Origin: Bin80 sp022820435
GTDB lineage: Bacteria > Bacteroidota > Rhodothermia > Rhodothermales > Bin80
Length of the DNA: 24,944 bases
NCBI GenBank assembly: GCA_022820435.1
Contig: JAJEFL010000048.1
Location: forward strand, 1-24,944
Direction of reading: 5' to 3'
A program made the translations under genes and the position numbers. Position 1 is the stretch's first letter. Every line of letters begins with the position of its first letter. Below the pieces are notes generated by a model. That model searched no databases and was not told the origin of the DNA. It saw only the letters and a program-made list of their open reading frames with translations. Positions 15,750 to 24,141 of the stretch are shown here, in pieces.

Positions 15750-16892
15750 TCACCCCTTATGGATAAGAAACAGGTACTCGCAATTCGGCGAATCAGCACC
15801 ATTCAACCACTCATTGGTCCACCTCATGTTTGCCATCACATTACGTTGATAATTCACTTTAACAAACTCCACCACCTGACCGCAATCCCGGATCATTGAA
15901 TCAATTTCGGCGGCGGTAGTGCGTCCTCCAGAACTGTAGGACAGGATAATCCATTTTGCACGGGTTGAGGTAATCAATCGCTCAATTGCCTCCACGGCCA
16001 TATATCTGCCCGTGGATGGATTCTTTCTAAACTCTTCAAATATAGAGGCCGAGACCTTATCGGAAGAATCTACCCGGCGTTTTGCCTTACCAAAGAGTTC
16101 CGGTTTGTCATTCAGGCAAATACTGGTCCATAAATGATAATAGGCCGTGTATCTGACTCGGGATGGCGGCATTTTCTCATTATTGGAGCCATAAGGGGGA
16201 TCGTAGTAGGCAAGATCAACCTCCATATCTGAAACATCAAAAATATCTCTTTGCAATACTTCATTCTCCTCTCTGGAAATAAATACCTTGGGGACTTCCA
16301 ACTGAAGCATCTTGTAGGAGCGCTTCGACCATTCTCTCAAGTAAGAGGCAAAATGTCCAATCGTGCTGTCCACACGGTCTAATCCCAGAATAAGACTGGT
16401 GAGTGCGACCGCCTGCTCAATGGGAGAAAGGCCCATACGGTCTATCTCTGACCGAATCCCGTCTAACTTGCGTGTGTTGTGGATCTGCCAGGGTTTCTTG
16501 AGACCATCCTGCTGCGCTGACGGTTGACCATTGGCAGGTGCGATCCCGCCATAGTGTTCTGTGAACCACCCATTTTCAGGCGAAACCGAATTTAGATGAT
16601 TGATGATCCCCTCGTAGTGCATTCTGGGCACCCGGTTCATCAGGTAACAGATCCCAAACACCCTGGACCATGCAGATACATCGTTGCAAAAAACCTTATA
16701 TCCCGACTGTGCAAATGCCTGCGAGACACGGGTTGTACCAGAAAACCCGTCCAACACGCTCCTTGCCCCGGTCTGATGTGCAAGGCGCAGAATATGGGGC
16801 AGTAATTTGAGTTTTGAGCCAGCATATTTGATTCCTTCTGTTGCAGGAACCGTCATGACAGGTGCACCAAACAATGTATAATTCACGGACAT
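15750..16892 (-). CDS. Solitary D12-class DNA adenine-N6 methyltransferase
   Basis: A 380-residue Dam-like (D12 class) methyltransferase. SAM-binding motif X is IKYAGSK (21-27), motif I is DGFSGTTRVSQ (48-58), and the catalytic motif IV is DPPY (231-234) in DLAYYDPPYGSN. A long, partly helical target-recognition region lies between motif I and DPPY, as usual for the class. No cognate endonuclease gene is adjacent, so it is either an orphan epigenetic enzyme or half of a split system. The target sequence cannot be read from the protein. It sits 87 bp after lolD and is bracketed by the intact and decayed lolD 3' ends, which suggests it was gained by horizontal transfer. The internal ATG at codon 13 (MTVPATEG) is an alternative start. 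Confidence 0.88.
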   Translation of the reverse strand: MSVNYTLFGAPVMTVPATEGIKYAGSKLKLLPHILRLAHQTGARSVLDGFSGTTRVSQAFAQSGYKVFCNDVSAWSRVFGICYLMNRVPRMHYEGIINHLNSVSPENGWFTEHYGGIAPANGQPSAQQDGLKKPWQIHNTRKLDGIRSEIDRMGLSPIEQAVALTSLILGLDRVDSTIGHFASYLREWSKRSYKMLQLEVPKVFISREENEVLQRDIFDVSDMEVDLAYYDPPYGSNNEKMPPSRVRYTAYYHLWTSICLNDKPELFGKAKRRVDSSDKVSASIFEEFRKNPSTGRYMAVEAIERLITSTRAKWIILSYSSGGRTTAAEIDSMIRDCGQVVEFVKVNYQRNVMANMRWTNEWLNGADSPNCEYLFLIHKG

Positions 16893-16934
16893 TACCTGCC
16901 TCGTATTGATTATTCGGGTTCTACCGGTATGGTG

Positions 16935-17300
16935 AAATACAACGCAATCATAAAAATATTCCTGCTGTGGCCCTGGAAACTATTTTTCCTGGAGTTTACC
17001 GCCCTGTAAAACCAGAACGCGATCACACAATTCGCTTAGAGCCGGGTTGTGGGTGGCAATTACAAAAGCCTGATTATAGGTCCGGCTCAGGCTGAGCAGT
17101 TCCTCATGGAGTGCGCCGGCAGTTCGTGTATCAAGGCTGCCGGTGGGTTCGTCTGCAAGGACGAGTGCGGGCTGGTTCATCAATGCGCGTGCAACTGCGA
17201 CGCGCTGCTGCTCGCCCCCCGAAAGCTCGGACGGGCGATGCTCAAGACGGGCCTCAAGTCCTAATTGCGTAAGAAGCGCGGTTGCCCGCTGCTGCGCCCT
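16935..17300 (-). repeat. Parent copy of the lolD 3'-end duplication
   Basis: The 3' third of lolD with about 45 bp of downstream flank. It is repeated in direct orientation, in decayed form, at 15398-15745. The conservation extends past the stop codon into non-coding DNA, which shows that it is a DNA duplication and not a second related ABC gene. Confidence 0.75.
16951..16979 (-). promoter_or_regulatory. Possible promoter of the adenine methyltransferase gene
   Basis: On the minus strand TTTC (16979-16976) starts right after the lolD stop codon, followed by 17 bp and TATTTTTA (16958-16951), 7 of 8 bases like TAnnTTTG if the last base is relaxed. It is the counterpart of the candidate at 15414-15442 in the duplicated segment. 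It lies about 60 bp before the methyltransferase start. Confidence 0.25.
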
Positions 17301-17660
17301 GCGCAATGCCTTACCACCAATCAGGGCAGGCATGGCTACATTTTCCAGAGCACTGAACTCCGGCAGCAAATGATGGAATTGAAAAATGAACCCAATCGAA
17401 CGATTACGCCAGCGGCTCAGCGAATCATCATTCTGCTGAAAAATATCCTTCCCGTCATACGAAACTGTCCCCCGATCCGGACGGTCCAGTGCACCTAGTA
17501 AATGAAGCAGTGTTGTTTTACCGGTTCCGCTGTCTCCAATGATCGCAACGACTTCGCCGGCATTCACCGTCAGAGATACGCCCTCCAATACCTCCAGCCT
17601 TCCCCCTGAACCCGTCTGAAATCCTTTATGCAGATCCTCTGCAATCAGTTGGGATGACAT
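16980..17660 (-). CDS. lolD: LolD-type ABC transporter ATP-binding protein
   Basis: A cytoplasmic ATPase subunit of the MacB/LolD class, expected to power release of lipoproteins from the inner membrane with LolC/E-type permeases, which are not in this window. Its 226 residues are the usual length. Walker A is GDSGTGKTT (42-50), the Q-loop is FQFHHLLPEFSALENVAMP (Q94), the signature is LSGGEQQ (146-152), Walker B is LVLADEP (166-172), the D-loop is GSLD, and the switch His is H204. The LolD-specific HLLPEF.A.ENV.MP segment favours lipoprotein release over FtsE or MacB. The ATG overlaps the stop codon of the preceding gene by one base (TGATG), which indicates translational coupling. The 3' end is duplicated further on. 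Confidence 0.88.
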   Translation of the reverse strand: MSSQLIAEDLHKGFQTGSGGRLEVLEGVSLTVNAGEVVAIIGDSGTGKTTLLHLLGALDRPDRGTVSYDGKDIFQQNDDSLSRWRNRSIGFIFQFHHLLPEFSALENVAMPALIGGKALRRAQQRATALLTQLGLEARLEHRPSELSGGEQQRVAVARALMNQPALVLADEPTGSLDTRTAGALHEELLSLSRTYNQAFVIATHNPALSELCDRVLVLQGGKLQEK

Positions 17661-18907
17661 CAGAAGCGCGTGTTCACGACATTGGCAAACTTTGAGCCAA
17701 ATGTGTACGAAAATGCAATACTGGTGCTGGCATAGTAGTCCGTTGCAAGTTCACGCTGCTGCAGGAGAATGTCTTCCAGCAGCAGCTCGCCTCCAGGCAG
17801 AGAGAGCTGGTCCCGGATCATTTCAAAACTTCCCTCAAGCTCCAGAGAAAATCCCTGAAACAGACGCACCGAAATGCTGGCAAAAAATTCCGCCCGCTGC
17901 TTTGAAGGGTCATGTAGAAATTGCGCCCCCTCCAGTCCACTGAAAATATCTCCCCAGGGGCGACGAATCGCAACGGTTGCGTCCAGCTCATGACGGGGCA
18001 GCCACTGCTCCGTCTCCCCGAAAATTGTTGTCTCAAAGTAATCCGCATACTGCATACCAATCCGGTATACAAACGTAATGGCCCGCCTCGTTGCCACTTC
18101 GTAGGGAAACAAACTGTATTCCACCCCCGGCTCAAAGGACACCCAATGCTTTAGATTCCGATCATCACGCGTCACATAGTCGACAAAGAACCCCGCTGAC
18201 CAGTGAGATCCCAGACTCCTGATTAAGTAGCTGTCTAACCCATGCCGGGTAATACTTCTGCGGACCGTTGCTCTGCCGTCCCGCTGGATTCGAACCAGAT
18301 CATAGTTAAAATAGGGCCGTATTCGCGCCTTCCACGCTTCACTTCGGTGATCGGCAAAGAATCCCCAGCGCGAATCAAAGACCGTGCGATTGGATTCCAG
18401 ATCCAATTCAAAGTCCCCGCCATACAGATTGAAGACCCAGTGCCTCCATGGATCCCGGCTTAATAATTCTTCTGCCTCGGACTCTTCCCGCTCTACATAG
18501 GCGAGTGAAAAGAGATCGGTCTCTCTCTCACGCCCCAGAAAAGGAGCCAGCCCCAGGCGAAGTGCCCCATTGATCGCTGCCCGCCTCTCTTCGCCGGATG
18601 CATCCTGATCCACGACCCGGACCAGGTTCAATTCTGATCCTTCCATAGATCCAAGGCCGATAAAGGATAAGTCATACTGACGGCCGCTGAGAACCGTGAA
18701 ACTGATGGTCACGAATACATGCACATCGGCCTGGTTTGGATCCCGAACGTAATTGACAAAATCTAACTCCGTACGAATATGCGACTCGTCACACCAGTCA
18801 CAATCAAGAAACACATTCAGCCTCTGGCTGACACCAACCTGAGCCGCAACTTCAATCGGTATGAATATCACACATCCGAGCAGAATGTGCAAAAAAATCT
18901 TAGGCAT
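17660..18907 (-). CDS. Secreted, probably outer-membrane beta-barrel protein of unknown function
   Basis: A 415-residue protein with a clear signal peptide (residues 1-22, hydrophobic core FLHILLGCVIFIPIEVAAQ). The mature N-terminal domain (about 25-140) holds FLDCDWCDESHIRTEL and FVNYVRDPNQADVHVFVT. The remainder (about 155-415) is rich in alternating polar and aromatic strands (RPYFNYDLVRI, WSAGFFVDYVTRDD, ending SIAFSYTFGSKF) typical of a beta-barrel. I remember similar proteins as conserved hypothetical proteins in Bacteroidota and Rhodothermota, but know no function. It overlaps the response regulator gene by 8 bp and lolD by one base, so it is cotranscribed with them. A link to envelope biogenesis is suggested by lolD, but this is inference. 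Confidence 0.75.
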   Translation of the reverse strand: MPKIFLHILLGCVIFIPIEVAAQVGVSQRLNVFLDCDWCDESHIRTELDFVNYVRDPNQADVHVFVTISFTVLSGRQYDLSFIGLGSMEGSELNLVRVVDQDASGEERRAAINGALRLGLAPFLGRERETDLFSLAYVEREESEAEELLSRDPWRHWVFNLYGGDFELDLESNRTVFDSRWGFFADHRSEAWKARIRPYFNYDLVRIQRDGRATVRRSITRHGLDSYLIRSLGSHWSAGFFVDYVTRDDRNLKHWVSFEPGVEYSLFPYEVATRRAITFVYRIGMQYADYFETTIFGETEQWLPRHELDATVAIRRPWGDIFSGLEGAQFLHDPSKQRAEFFASISVRLFQGFSLELEGSFEMIRDQLSLPGGELLLEDILLQQRELATDYYASTSIAFSYTFGSKFANVVNTRF

Positions 18908-20285
18908 TCCGTTCCAGATTATACCGCTTTATCCTTGTATGAAGATGGGAGCGCTGGATTCCGATTTTCTCCGCTGTCTGGCTCACGTTCCAGTTATTCT
19001 CGTCCAGCTTCTGCCGCAGAAACAGGCGCTCCGCATGTTCCCGGAAATCTGCCAGACTGCTATATTGCTCCGTCATTGTATGGAATTGTCCCTTCGCTGA
19101 AGATGCAGGCATAACCAGACGTTCCACATCCAGTAAAGTGACTGTATTTGTTTCGCTCAAAATCATCATCCGCTCAACCACATTGCTGATCTCCCGAACA
19201 TTGCCGCTCCACGGCAATGAGGAAAGTTTGCTCATTGCCTCATTGGTAAAGATTTTGGGCGGAAGACCGTTTCGTTTGGAGAGCCGAGCCGCAAAATGCT
19301 CAATGAGCATTGGGACATCCCCGGTACGTTCTCTCACCGGAGGCATACTCAGAAGGATTACACTCAGCCTGTGATAGAGATCCTCACGAAATTCCCCATC
19401 CTCAATTGCAACCCGCAGGTCCTTATTCGTTGCAGCGACCACGCGCACATCCACCTTGATCGTGCGCTCCCCGCCTACTCTGGTCAGTTTATTTTCCTGA
19501 AGAACCCGGAGAACTTTGGCCTGTGCAGGAAGACTCATATCCCCGATTTCATCCAGAAACAATGTACCGCCATGCGCCTGTTCAAATTTCCCGACCCGCT
19601 GACGGTTCGCACCGGTAAATGAACCTTTTTCATGCCCAAACAATTCACTTTCAATGAGTTCAGAGGGAATTGCCGCACAGTTCACTTCAACCATTGGCCC
19701 CTCGTTACGGAGACTTTGCGTATGGATCCAGCGTGCGGCCAGTTCTTTTCCTGTACCTGGTTCTCCCGTAATGAGGACGCGGGCCTCGGTAGGACCTACA
19801 CGCTTGATTAACTGCTTCACCGCCTGCATTGCCTGGCTGTCCCCCAACATGGGAACCAGAGTATTTCCATGTTTTTGCTTTAATGCCTGTCGCAAACGCC
19901 GATTCTCAATCACCAGTTTTCCCCGTTCAAGTGCAGAGCGAACGGTGACCAGGAGATGCTGCAAATCCGGTGGCTTTTCAATGAAATGGAACGCCCCGGA
20001 CTGTGTGGCTTCAACTGCGGTCTTGATGTCTGCATGCCCGCTGATCATGATCACGGGAAGTTCCGGCCAGGTTTCAACACAGGCAGTCAAAACCTGTAAT
20101 CCATCCTGCCTGGGCATTTTGATGTCCAGAAGAACTACATCAAAGGTGGATTTCTGGAGTTTTCCCAGTGCTTCCTCCCCATTCGTGGCCTCTTCAACCA
20201 CAAGATCTTCGTACTCCAGAATCTCCCGGAGCGTCCTTCGGATGCTTACCTCGTCATCCACGACCAGCACACGGGGTGCAGACAT
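18900..20285 (-). CDS. Sigma-54-dependent response regulator (NtrC/AtoC family)
   Basis: A 461-residue transcription activator. The receiver domain (1-118) has the acidic pair D10-D11, phospho-acceptor D54 in LLDIKMP and K104 in EKPP. The AAA+ sigma-54 interaction domain (about 145-370) has Walker A GEPGTGKE (174-181), the sigma-54-contact loop GSFTGA (221-226, in place of the commoner GAFTGA) and Walker B LFLDEIGD (242-249). A Fis-type helix-turn-helix closes the protein (WNVSQTAEKIGIQRSHLHTRIKRY). The last helices favour an AtoC/ZraR-like regulator. No histidine kinase gene is in the window, so the signal is unknown. Two bp separate it from the TPR gene upstream, and it overlaps the next gene, so it belongs to a four-gene operon. 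Confidence 0.93.
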   Translation of the reverse strand: MSAPRVLVVDDEVSIRRTLREILEYEDLVVEEATNGEEALGKLQKSTFDVVLLDIKMPRQDGLQVLTACVETWPELPVIMISGHADIKTAVEATQSGAFHFIEKPPDLQHLLVTVRSALERGKLVIENRRLRQALKQKHGNTLVPMLGDSQAMQAVKQLIKRVGPTEARVLITGEPGTGKELAARWIHTQSLRNEGPMVEVNCAAIPSELIESELFGHEKGSFTGANRQRVGKFEQAHGGTLFLDEIGDMSLPAQAKVLRVLQENKLTRVGGERTIKVDVRVVAATNKDLRVAIEDGEFREDLYHRLSVILLSMPPVRERTGDVPMLIEHFAARLSKRNGLPPKIFTNEAMSKLSSLPWSGNVREISNVVERMMILSETNTVTLLDVERLVMPASSAKGQFHTMTEQYSSLADFREHAERLFLRQKLDENNWNVSQTAEKIGIQRSHLHTRIKRYNLERNA

Positions 20286-20287
20286 GC

Positions 20288-20989
20288 TTACTGCAGGGCT
20301 AGTACAAGACCTAGCATGTAGTCAAACTCATCTGCCAGATCCGTTTCCGGGTAGTCCTCTTTGGCTTCAAGAATGACTTCTTCGGCAACATCTAATTCGC
20401 CGGCTTCCACATAAGCCCGTGCAGCTGAGCGTAGATAATACGGACTCTGTACCTCATTATCATCCATCTCCGCGGCACGTTTGAACAGATCCGCTGCAAT
20501 TGAAAACTCCCCCTGCATCTCATGGATCGCAGCACGGCCGGCCGTTGCACTGGCACCAAGAAAATCATCGCCTGCGTTAAAATCTTCAAACTGTGCCAGC
20601 GCCTGATCGTATTCTTCCAGTTCAAAAAGTGCGTTGCCCGCATAAAATCTAGCCGTATTCCCGGCAGGCGTGCTTCCATAACGGTTAATAATATCCAGAA
20701 GCCCCAGGGTTTCGCCGCTACCGTCCAGCGCTATGCGGTAGTCTCCCCTTTCGTATTCAAGAATAATGGCTCCCAGGAATTCCTGGGCCTGCGCGTCACG
20801 CTCTCCCTGGATGTAATTAAAGCCGAATATGCCGGCAATCACCAGAAGCACACCGATTGCGGCACCCGTGAAGACACGCCGATTTCCATAATAGGCCGCT
20901 AGTATAGGCTCATACCAGCGTCTACCTGATTCCGCCCGCTGGCTGCCTCTCTGCCCCATCACTCCCTTCGGAGCTTTTATTTTTGACAT
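20288..20989 (-). CDS. Membrane-anchored tetratricopeptide-repeat protein
   Basis: A 233-residue protein. A basic N-terminal tail (1-35) is followed by one membrane helix (about 39-60, GAAIGVLLVIAGIFGFNYI), then helical pairs with TPR character (ARFYAGNALFELEEYDQALAQFE; ATAGRAAIHEMQGEFSIAADLFKRA; AARAYVEAGELDVAEEVI). The topology, with the TPR part outside the cytosol, resembles YfgM/ancillary SecYEG-type or BamD-like adaptors, which suggests a protein-protein scaffold in the envelope. The exact function is unknown. It is the first gene of the TPR-regulator-OMP-lolD operon and is divergent from gap. Confidence 0.75.
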   Translation of the reverse strand: MSKIKAPKGVMGQRGSQRAESGRRWYEPILAAYYGNRRVFTGAAIGVLLVIAGIFGFNYIQGERDAQAQEFLGAIILEYERGDYRIALDGSGETLGLLDIINRYGSTPAGNTARFYAGNALFELEEYDQALAQFEDFNAGDDFLGASATAGRAAIHEMQGEFSIAADLFKRAAEMDDNEVQSPYYLRSAARAYVEAGELDVAEEVILEAKEDYPETDLADEFDYMLGLVLALQ

Positions 20990-21484
20990 TCTAAAATTCT
21001 TCCATTTGAGTGAGTCAATCCAGAGAAGTACCTTCCTGCGAAAAACATCATGGGATCCATCCTCCGTGAGGCTTTATCATCATTCGGTATCTGCCGTAAG
21101 ACTGACTGCAGTTCCTGCTTAATTCTGTCCATTCAATCAAGCGAATTCATTCTCATCCTTAATCAGGCGTTGATGGTTTCGCGAAACCACCCCTCATAAA
21201 TTTCAGGAGTTTCCAAGGTACCTGTAACGGTCATTCGAAAGATCTTCGTTAAATTTCATGCTGATCAAGTCTTCTGCGGTTCTGACGGGGTTCGTTCAAT
21301 TTCAAGACTGAGTTTGAAACCTGATCCCATGCAATCATTTTCCGCACTTGCTCGTTTTACTCCCTTCTATGGAAAATGTTCAATCTGAAAGCCACGGTTC
21401 GGATCTACCCAGACGAAAGGGATAGATTTGCCGGCTTTCTTGTTCAACGTAACTCTATTCAACAACTTAATCAATCAACCTTAA
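20990..21484. other. Divergent intergenic region between the TPR operon and gap
   Basis: These 495 bp hold no coding frame I can support on either strand. The right half contains the gap promoter candidate (21398-21430). No convincing hairpin, riboswitch or repeat was seen in the rest. The leftward promoter of the TPR operon must lie here but no consensus match was found. Confidence 0.6.
21398..21430 (+). promoter_or_regulatory. Bacteroidota-type promoter of gap-pgk
   Basis: TTCG (21398-21401), 21 bp, then TAGATTTG (21423-21430), an exact match to the -7 box TAnnTTTG and three of four at the -33 box TTTG with normal spacing. The start of transcription would be near 21437, giving a leader of about 48 nt without a Shine-Dalgarno sequence before ATG 21485. 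Confidence 0.45.
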
Positions 21485-22495
21485 ATGGCTTACAAACTTG
21501 CAATCAACGGTTTTGGTCGTATTGGCCGACTTGCACTTCGTTCAATTTTAGAGCGCAATATCACGGCATTTGATGTCGTTGCTGTCAATGACTTAACGGA
21601 TGCAGCGACACTTGCACACTTATTCAAGTACGACTCTGTGCATGGAAAATACCCGGGTAGTGTTTCGGTCAAAGGCAGCAACATTTCTATTGATGGCCAC
21701 ACGATTCCCGTTCTCAGTGAACGTGATCCCGTGAATCTGCCCTGGTCTGACCTCGGCTGTGATATTGTCATTGAATCAACCGGGTTTTTTCGGAGCCGGG
21801 CGGCGGCGGCTAAACATCTTGGAGCCGGTGCGAAGAAAGTCGTTATTTCCGCCCCCGCCAAGGATCAAGTCGATGCGACGGTTGTGCTCGGCGTGAATGA
21901 CGATGTGCTTACTGGACGGGAGGAGATCATCTCCAATGCCAGTTGCACGACCAATTGCATTGCCCCAATGATCAAGGTCCTGGATGATTCCTTTGGGATT
22001 CAAAGCGGATTAATGACAACGGTGCATGCGTATACAGGTGGTCAGAAAATTCTGGATGCCCCGCATAGTGATTTAAGACGTGCACGGGCTGCCGCCTACT
22101 CCATTGTTCCAACCACCACCGGTGCCGCCAAGGCGGTGGGACTGGTTCTTCCACATATGAAAGGGAAGCTTGATGGGATGGCGCTCCGGGTCCCAATCCC
22201 AAGTGGCTCACTGACCGATCTTACGGTGGAGGTCAATGCGACCCCAAGTAAGGAGGATGTAAATGCTGCGTTTCAGTCTGCGGCCCATGGGACCATGGAT
22301 GGAGTCATGGAATTCTGCACGGATCCAATCGTGTCCATTGACATCGTCCACAATCCACATTCGGTGATCTTTGACAGTCTGGCCACCATGGTTCAGGGCA
22401 ATACAGTCAAAATACTGGGCTGGTATGATAATGAGTGGGGATACGCAAATCGGGCTGCCGATATTGCCGCCTTGCTGATGAAAAAAGCTGGCTGA
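21485..22495 (+). CDS. gap: Glyceraldehyde-3-phosphate dehydrogenase, type I
   Basis: Oxidises and phosphorylates glyceraldehyde 3-phosphate to 1,3-bisphosphoglycerate in glycolysis, and runs in reverse in gluconeogenesis. The 336 residues show the NAD-binding Rossmann start INGFGRIGR (7-15), NDLTD with D36 as expected for NAD preference, the catalytic SNASCTTNC (C154), the base H181 in TTVHAYT, and the C-terminal WYDNEWGYANR. All key residues are present. The ATG at 21485 gives the usual MAYKLAINGFGR N terminus and is preceded by AT-rich sequence without a Shine-Dalgarno motif. pgk follows after 17 bp, so the two consecutive glycolytic steps are cotranscribed. Confidence 0.97.
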   Translation: MAYKLAINGFGRIGRLALRSILERNITAFDVVAVNDLTDAATLAHLFKYDSVHGKYPGSVSVKGSNISIDGHTIPVLSERDPVNLPWSDLGCDIVIESTGFFRSRAAAAKHLGAGAKKVVISAPAKDQVDATVVLGVNDDVLTGREEIISNASCTTNCIAPMIKVLDDSFGIQSGLMTTVHAYTGGQKILDAPHSDLRRARAAAYSIVPTTTGAAKAVGLVLPHMKGKLDGMALRVPIPSGSLTDLTVEVNATPSKEDVNAAFQSAAHGTMDGVMEFCTDPIVSIDIVHNPHSVIFDSLATMVQGNTVKILGWYDNEWGYANRAADIAALLMKKAG

Positions 22496-22512
22496 GGTCA
22501 GCATCCTCACTG

Positions 22513-23715
22513 ATGGGAAAACTAACCCTCAAAGATTTAGATCTACAGGGAAAATGCGCACTGGTGCGCGTAGACTTCAATGTACCTTTGCAGTTGTCTG
22601 AGAAAACCAATTGTTATGAAGTCGTTGATGATACGCGTATCCGTGCGGCCCTGCCGACCATCCGGACGATCACAGAGGCCGGTGGAAAAGCGGTGCTTTT
22701 AAGTCATTTGGGCCGCCCCAAGGGGCAGCCTGACCCGCAATACAGTCTGGCACCGGTTGCCGATTATTTAAGTGGGCTGCTGGGCACAAATTTGCGATTT
22801 TCGAGCGAAACCATCGGAAGTGTCGTTCAGAAAACTGTCCGCACCATGCCCGGTGGCAGTGTGATCCTGCTTGAAAATACCCGCTACTTTCCTGAAGAAA
22901 CAAAAAATGATCCAGACTTCGCAGCAGAACTGGCAAAACTTGGAGACATCTTCGTGAATGATGCCTTCGGCACGGCCCACAGGGCGCATGCCTCAAATGT
23001 CGGGGTTGCGAATCACTTCTCTCTGGCTGCCGCCGGACATTTGCTGGAAAACGAACTGGTGCAGCTTGGGAATGCCCTGCAGTCCCCAACCCCGCCTACG
23101 GTTGCCCTTTTAGGAGGGGCAAAAGTATCTGACAAAATTGGAGTGATCACCAACCTGCTGGAGATTGTGGATCATATTCTGATTGGCGGTGCAATGGCGT
23201 ATACATTCCTGAAGACAAAGGGAATCCCCATCGGCAACTCACTCGTAGAGGAGGATCGTCTGGGGGATGCGCAGGCAATGCTGGACAAAGCGCAAGGAAA
23301 AATCCTTCTCCCCGGTGATCACATTGTCAGTACGGATCTGAATGTACCCAATACATCAAAAACTGCGTCTGGAAGTATTGAAAACGGATTCATGGGATTG
23401 GATATTGGCCCGGAAACCGTTGAGATGTACACTCAGAAAATTATGGACGCAAACACCTGCATCTGGAATGGCCCAATGGGGGTGTTTGAGATCTTGGAGT
23501 TTGCATCTGGAACCAGAGCCATGGCGCAGGCAATGGCTTCGACAACCCGCAAAGGTGCGGTAACGATCATTGGTGGAGGGGATTCTGTTGCGGCCGTCAA
23601 GCAATCCAATCTACACACTGAAGTGACGCATGTATCTACCGGTGGCGGCGCAATGCTGCAATTTCTTGAAGGGAAATCCCTCCCAGGTCTGGATGCACTG
23701 ACCGATCACCCCTAG
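22513..23715 (+). CDS. pgk: Phosphoglycerate kinase
   Basis: Transfers the phosphate of 1,3-bisphosphoglycerate to ADP. The 400 residues carry RVDFNVPL (19-26), the substrate-binding SHLGRP (64-69), ENTRYFPEE (121-129), FVNDAFGTAHRAHAS, the hinge GGAKVSDKI (201-209) and the C-terminal nucleotide-binding GGGDSVAAV and STGGGA. A longer frame is open from ATG 22435, but that start lies inside gap and adds 26 residues unlike the family, so ATG 22513 (MGKLTLKDLDL) was chosen. A weak GAGG lies about 15 bp upstream, overlapping the gap stop codon. It is the second gene of gap-pgk. No clear intrinsic terminator follows. Confidence 0.96.
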   Translation: MGKLTLKDLDLQGKCALVRVDFNVPLQLSEKTNCYEVVDDTRIRAALPTIRTITEAGGKAVLLSHLGRPKGQPDPQYSLAPVADYLSGLLGTNLRFSSETIGSVVQKTVRTMPGGSVILLENTRYFPEETKNDPDFAAELAKLGDIFVNDAFGTAHRAHASNVGVANHFSLAAAGHLLENELVQLGNALQSPTPPTVALLGGAKVSDKIGVITNLLEIVDHILIGGAMAYTFLKTKGIPIGNSLVEEDRLGDAQAMLDKAQGKILLPGDHIVSTDLNVPNTSKTASGSIENGFMGLDIGPETVEMYTQKIMDANTCIWNGPMGVFEILEFASGTRAMAQAMASTTRKGAVTIIGGGDSVAAVKQSNLHTEVTHVSTGGGAMLQFLEGKSLPGLDALTDHP

Positions 23716-24141
23716 TCCGTGCTGCAGTGATTTTTATGCATTTCCACAACCTACAGGGAGCACATTTTGTCCAGGCCATGGTTGATTCATGATGACACAA
23801 GTCAAGATTTCACTACGCCTGTGAAGTTTTGCGGAATTGCTAAGTTCCACATATCTCACCCGGAGGTTTGGATAGAAGGACATGCCGCCGGTTGCAGGTG
23901 ATATCTGAAAAATTCGTATGGCGATATAGGAAACCGGCAAAATATCCAATTATGCTGTTACCTTTCTTAGATTGCCTGATCCTTAACAGTTTCGTAATAT
24001 CAGGGAATGTCGGGCAACATTGGGTTGCTCCGATGGGAACATCTCTGATCTAACAAAGTTATCTTATGCCGGCACCTCATATTCAGTATTGATGCACTTG
24101 TTACCCTATGGAGTATAGGTTCATGACCAAATGGCAAAACA
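23716..24141. other. Intergenic region after pgk without a supported gene
   Basis: These 426 bp contain only short frames without family resemblance or start signals. No strong hairpin with T-run was seen after pgk. The promoter of the small coiled-coil gene should be near its right end, but no clear consensus is present. Confidence 0.5.

Noticed and set aside
19654..20376. Long open frame of 240 codons on the plus strand over the response regulator
   Set aside because: It is the antisense shadow of a clear sigma-54 regulator gene with all motifs intact. Its peptide is Ser/Arg-rich with no family resemblance.
22435..22512. Upstream in-frame ATG giving a 26-residue longer Pgk
   Set aside because: It lies within the end of gap and the added residues do not resemble a Pgk N terminus. 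ATG 22513 gives the normal protein.
23734..23949. Minus-strand 71-codon frame after pgk
   Set aside because: No start signal, no similarity that I can recognise and no supporting context. A chance frame is the simplest explanation.
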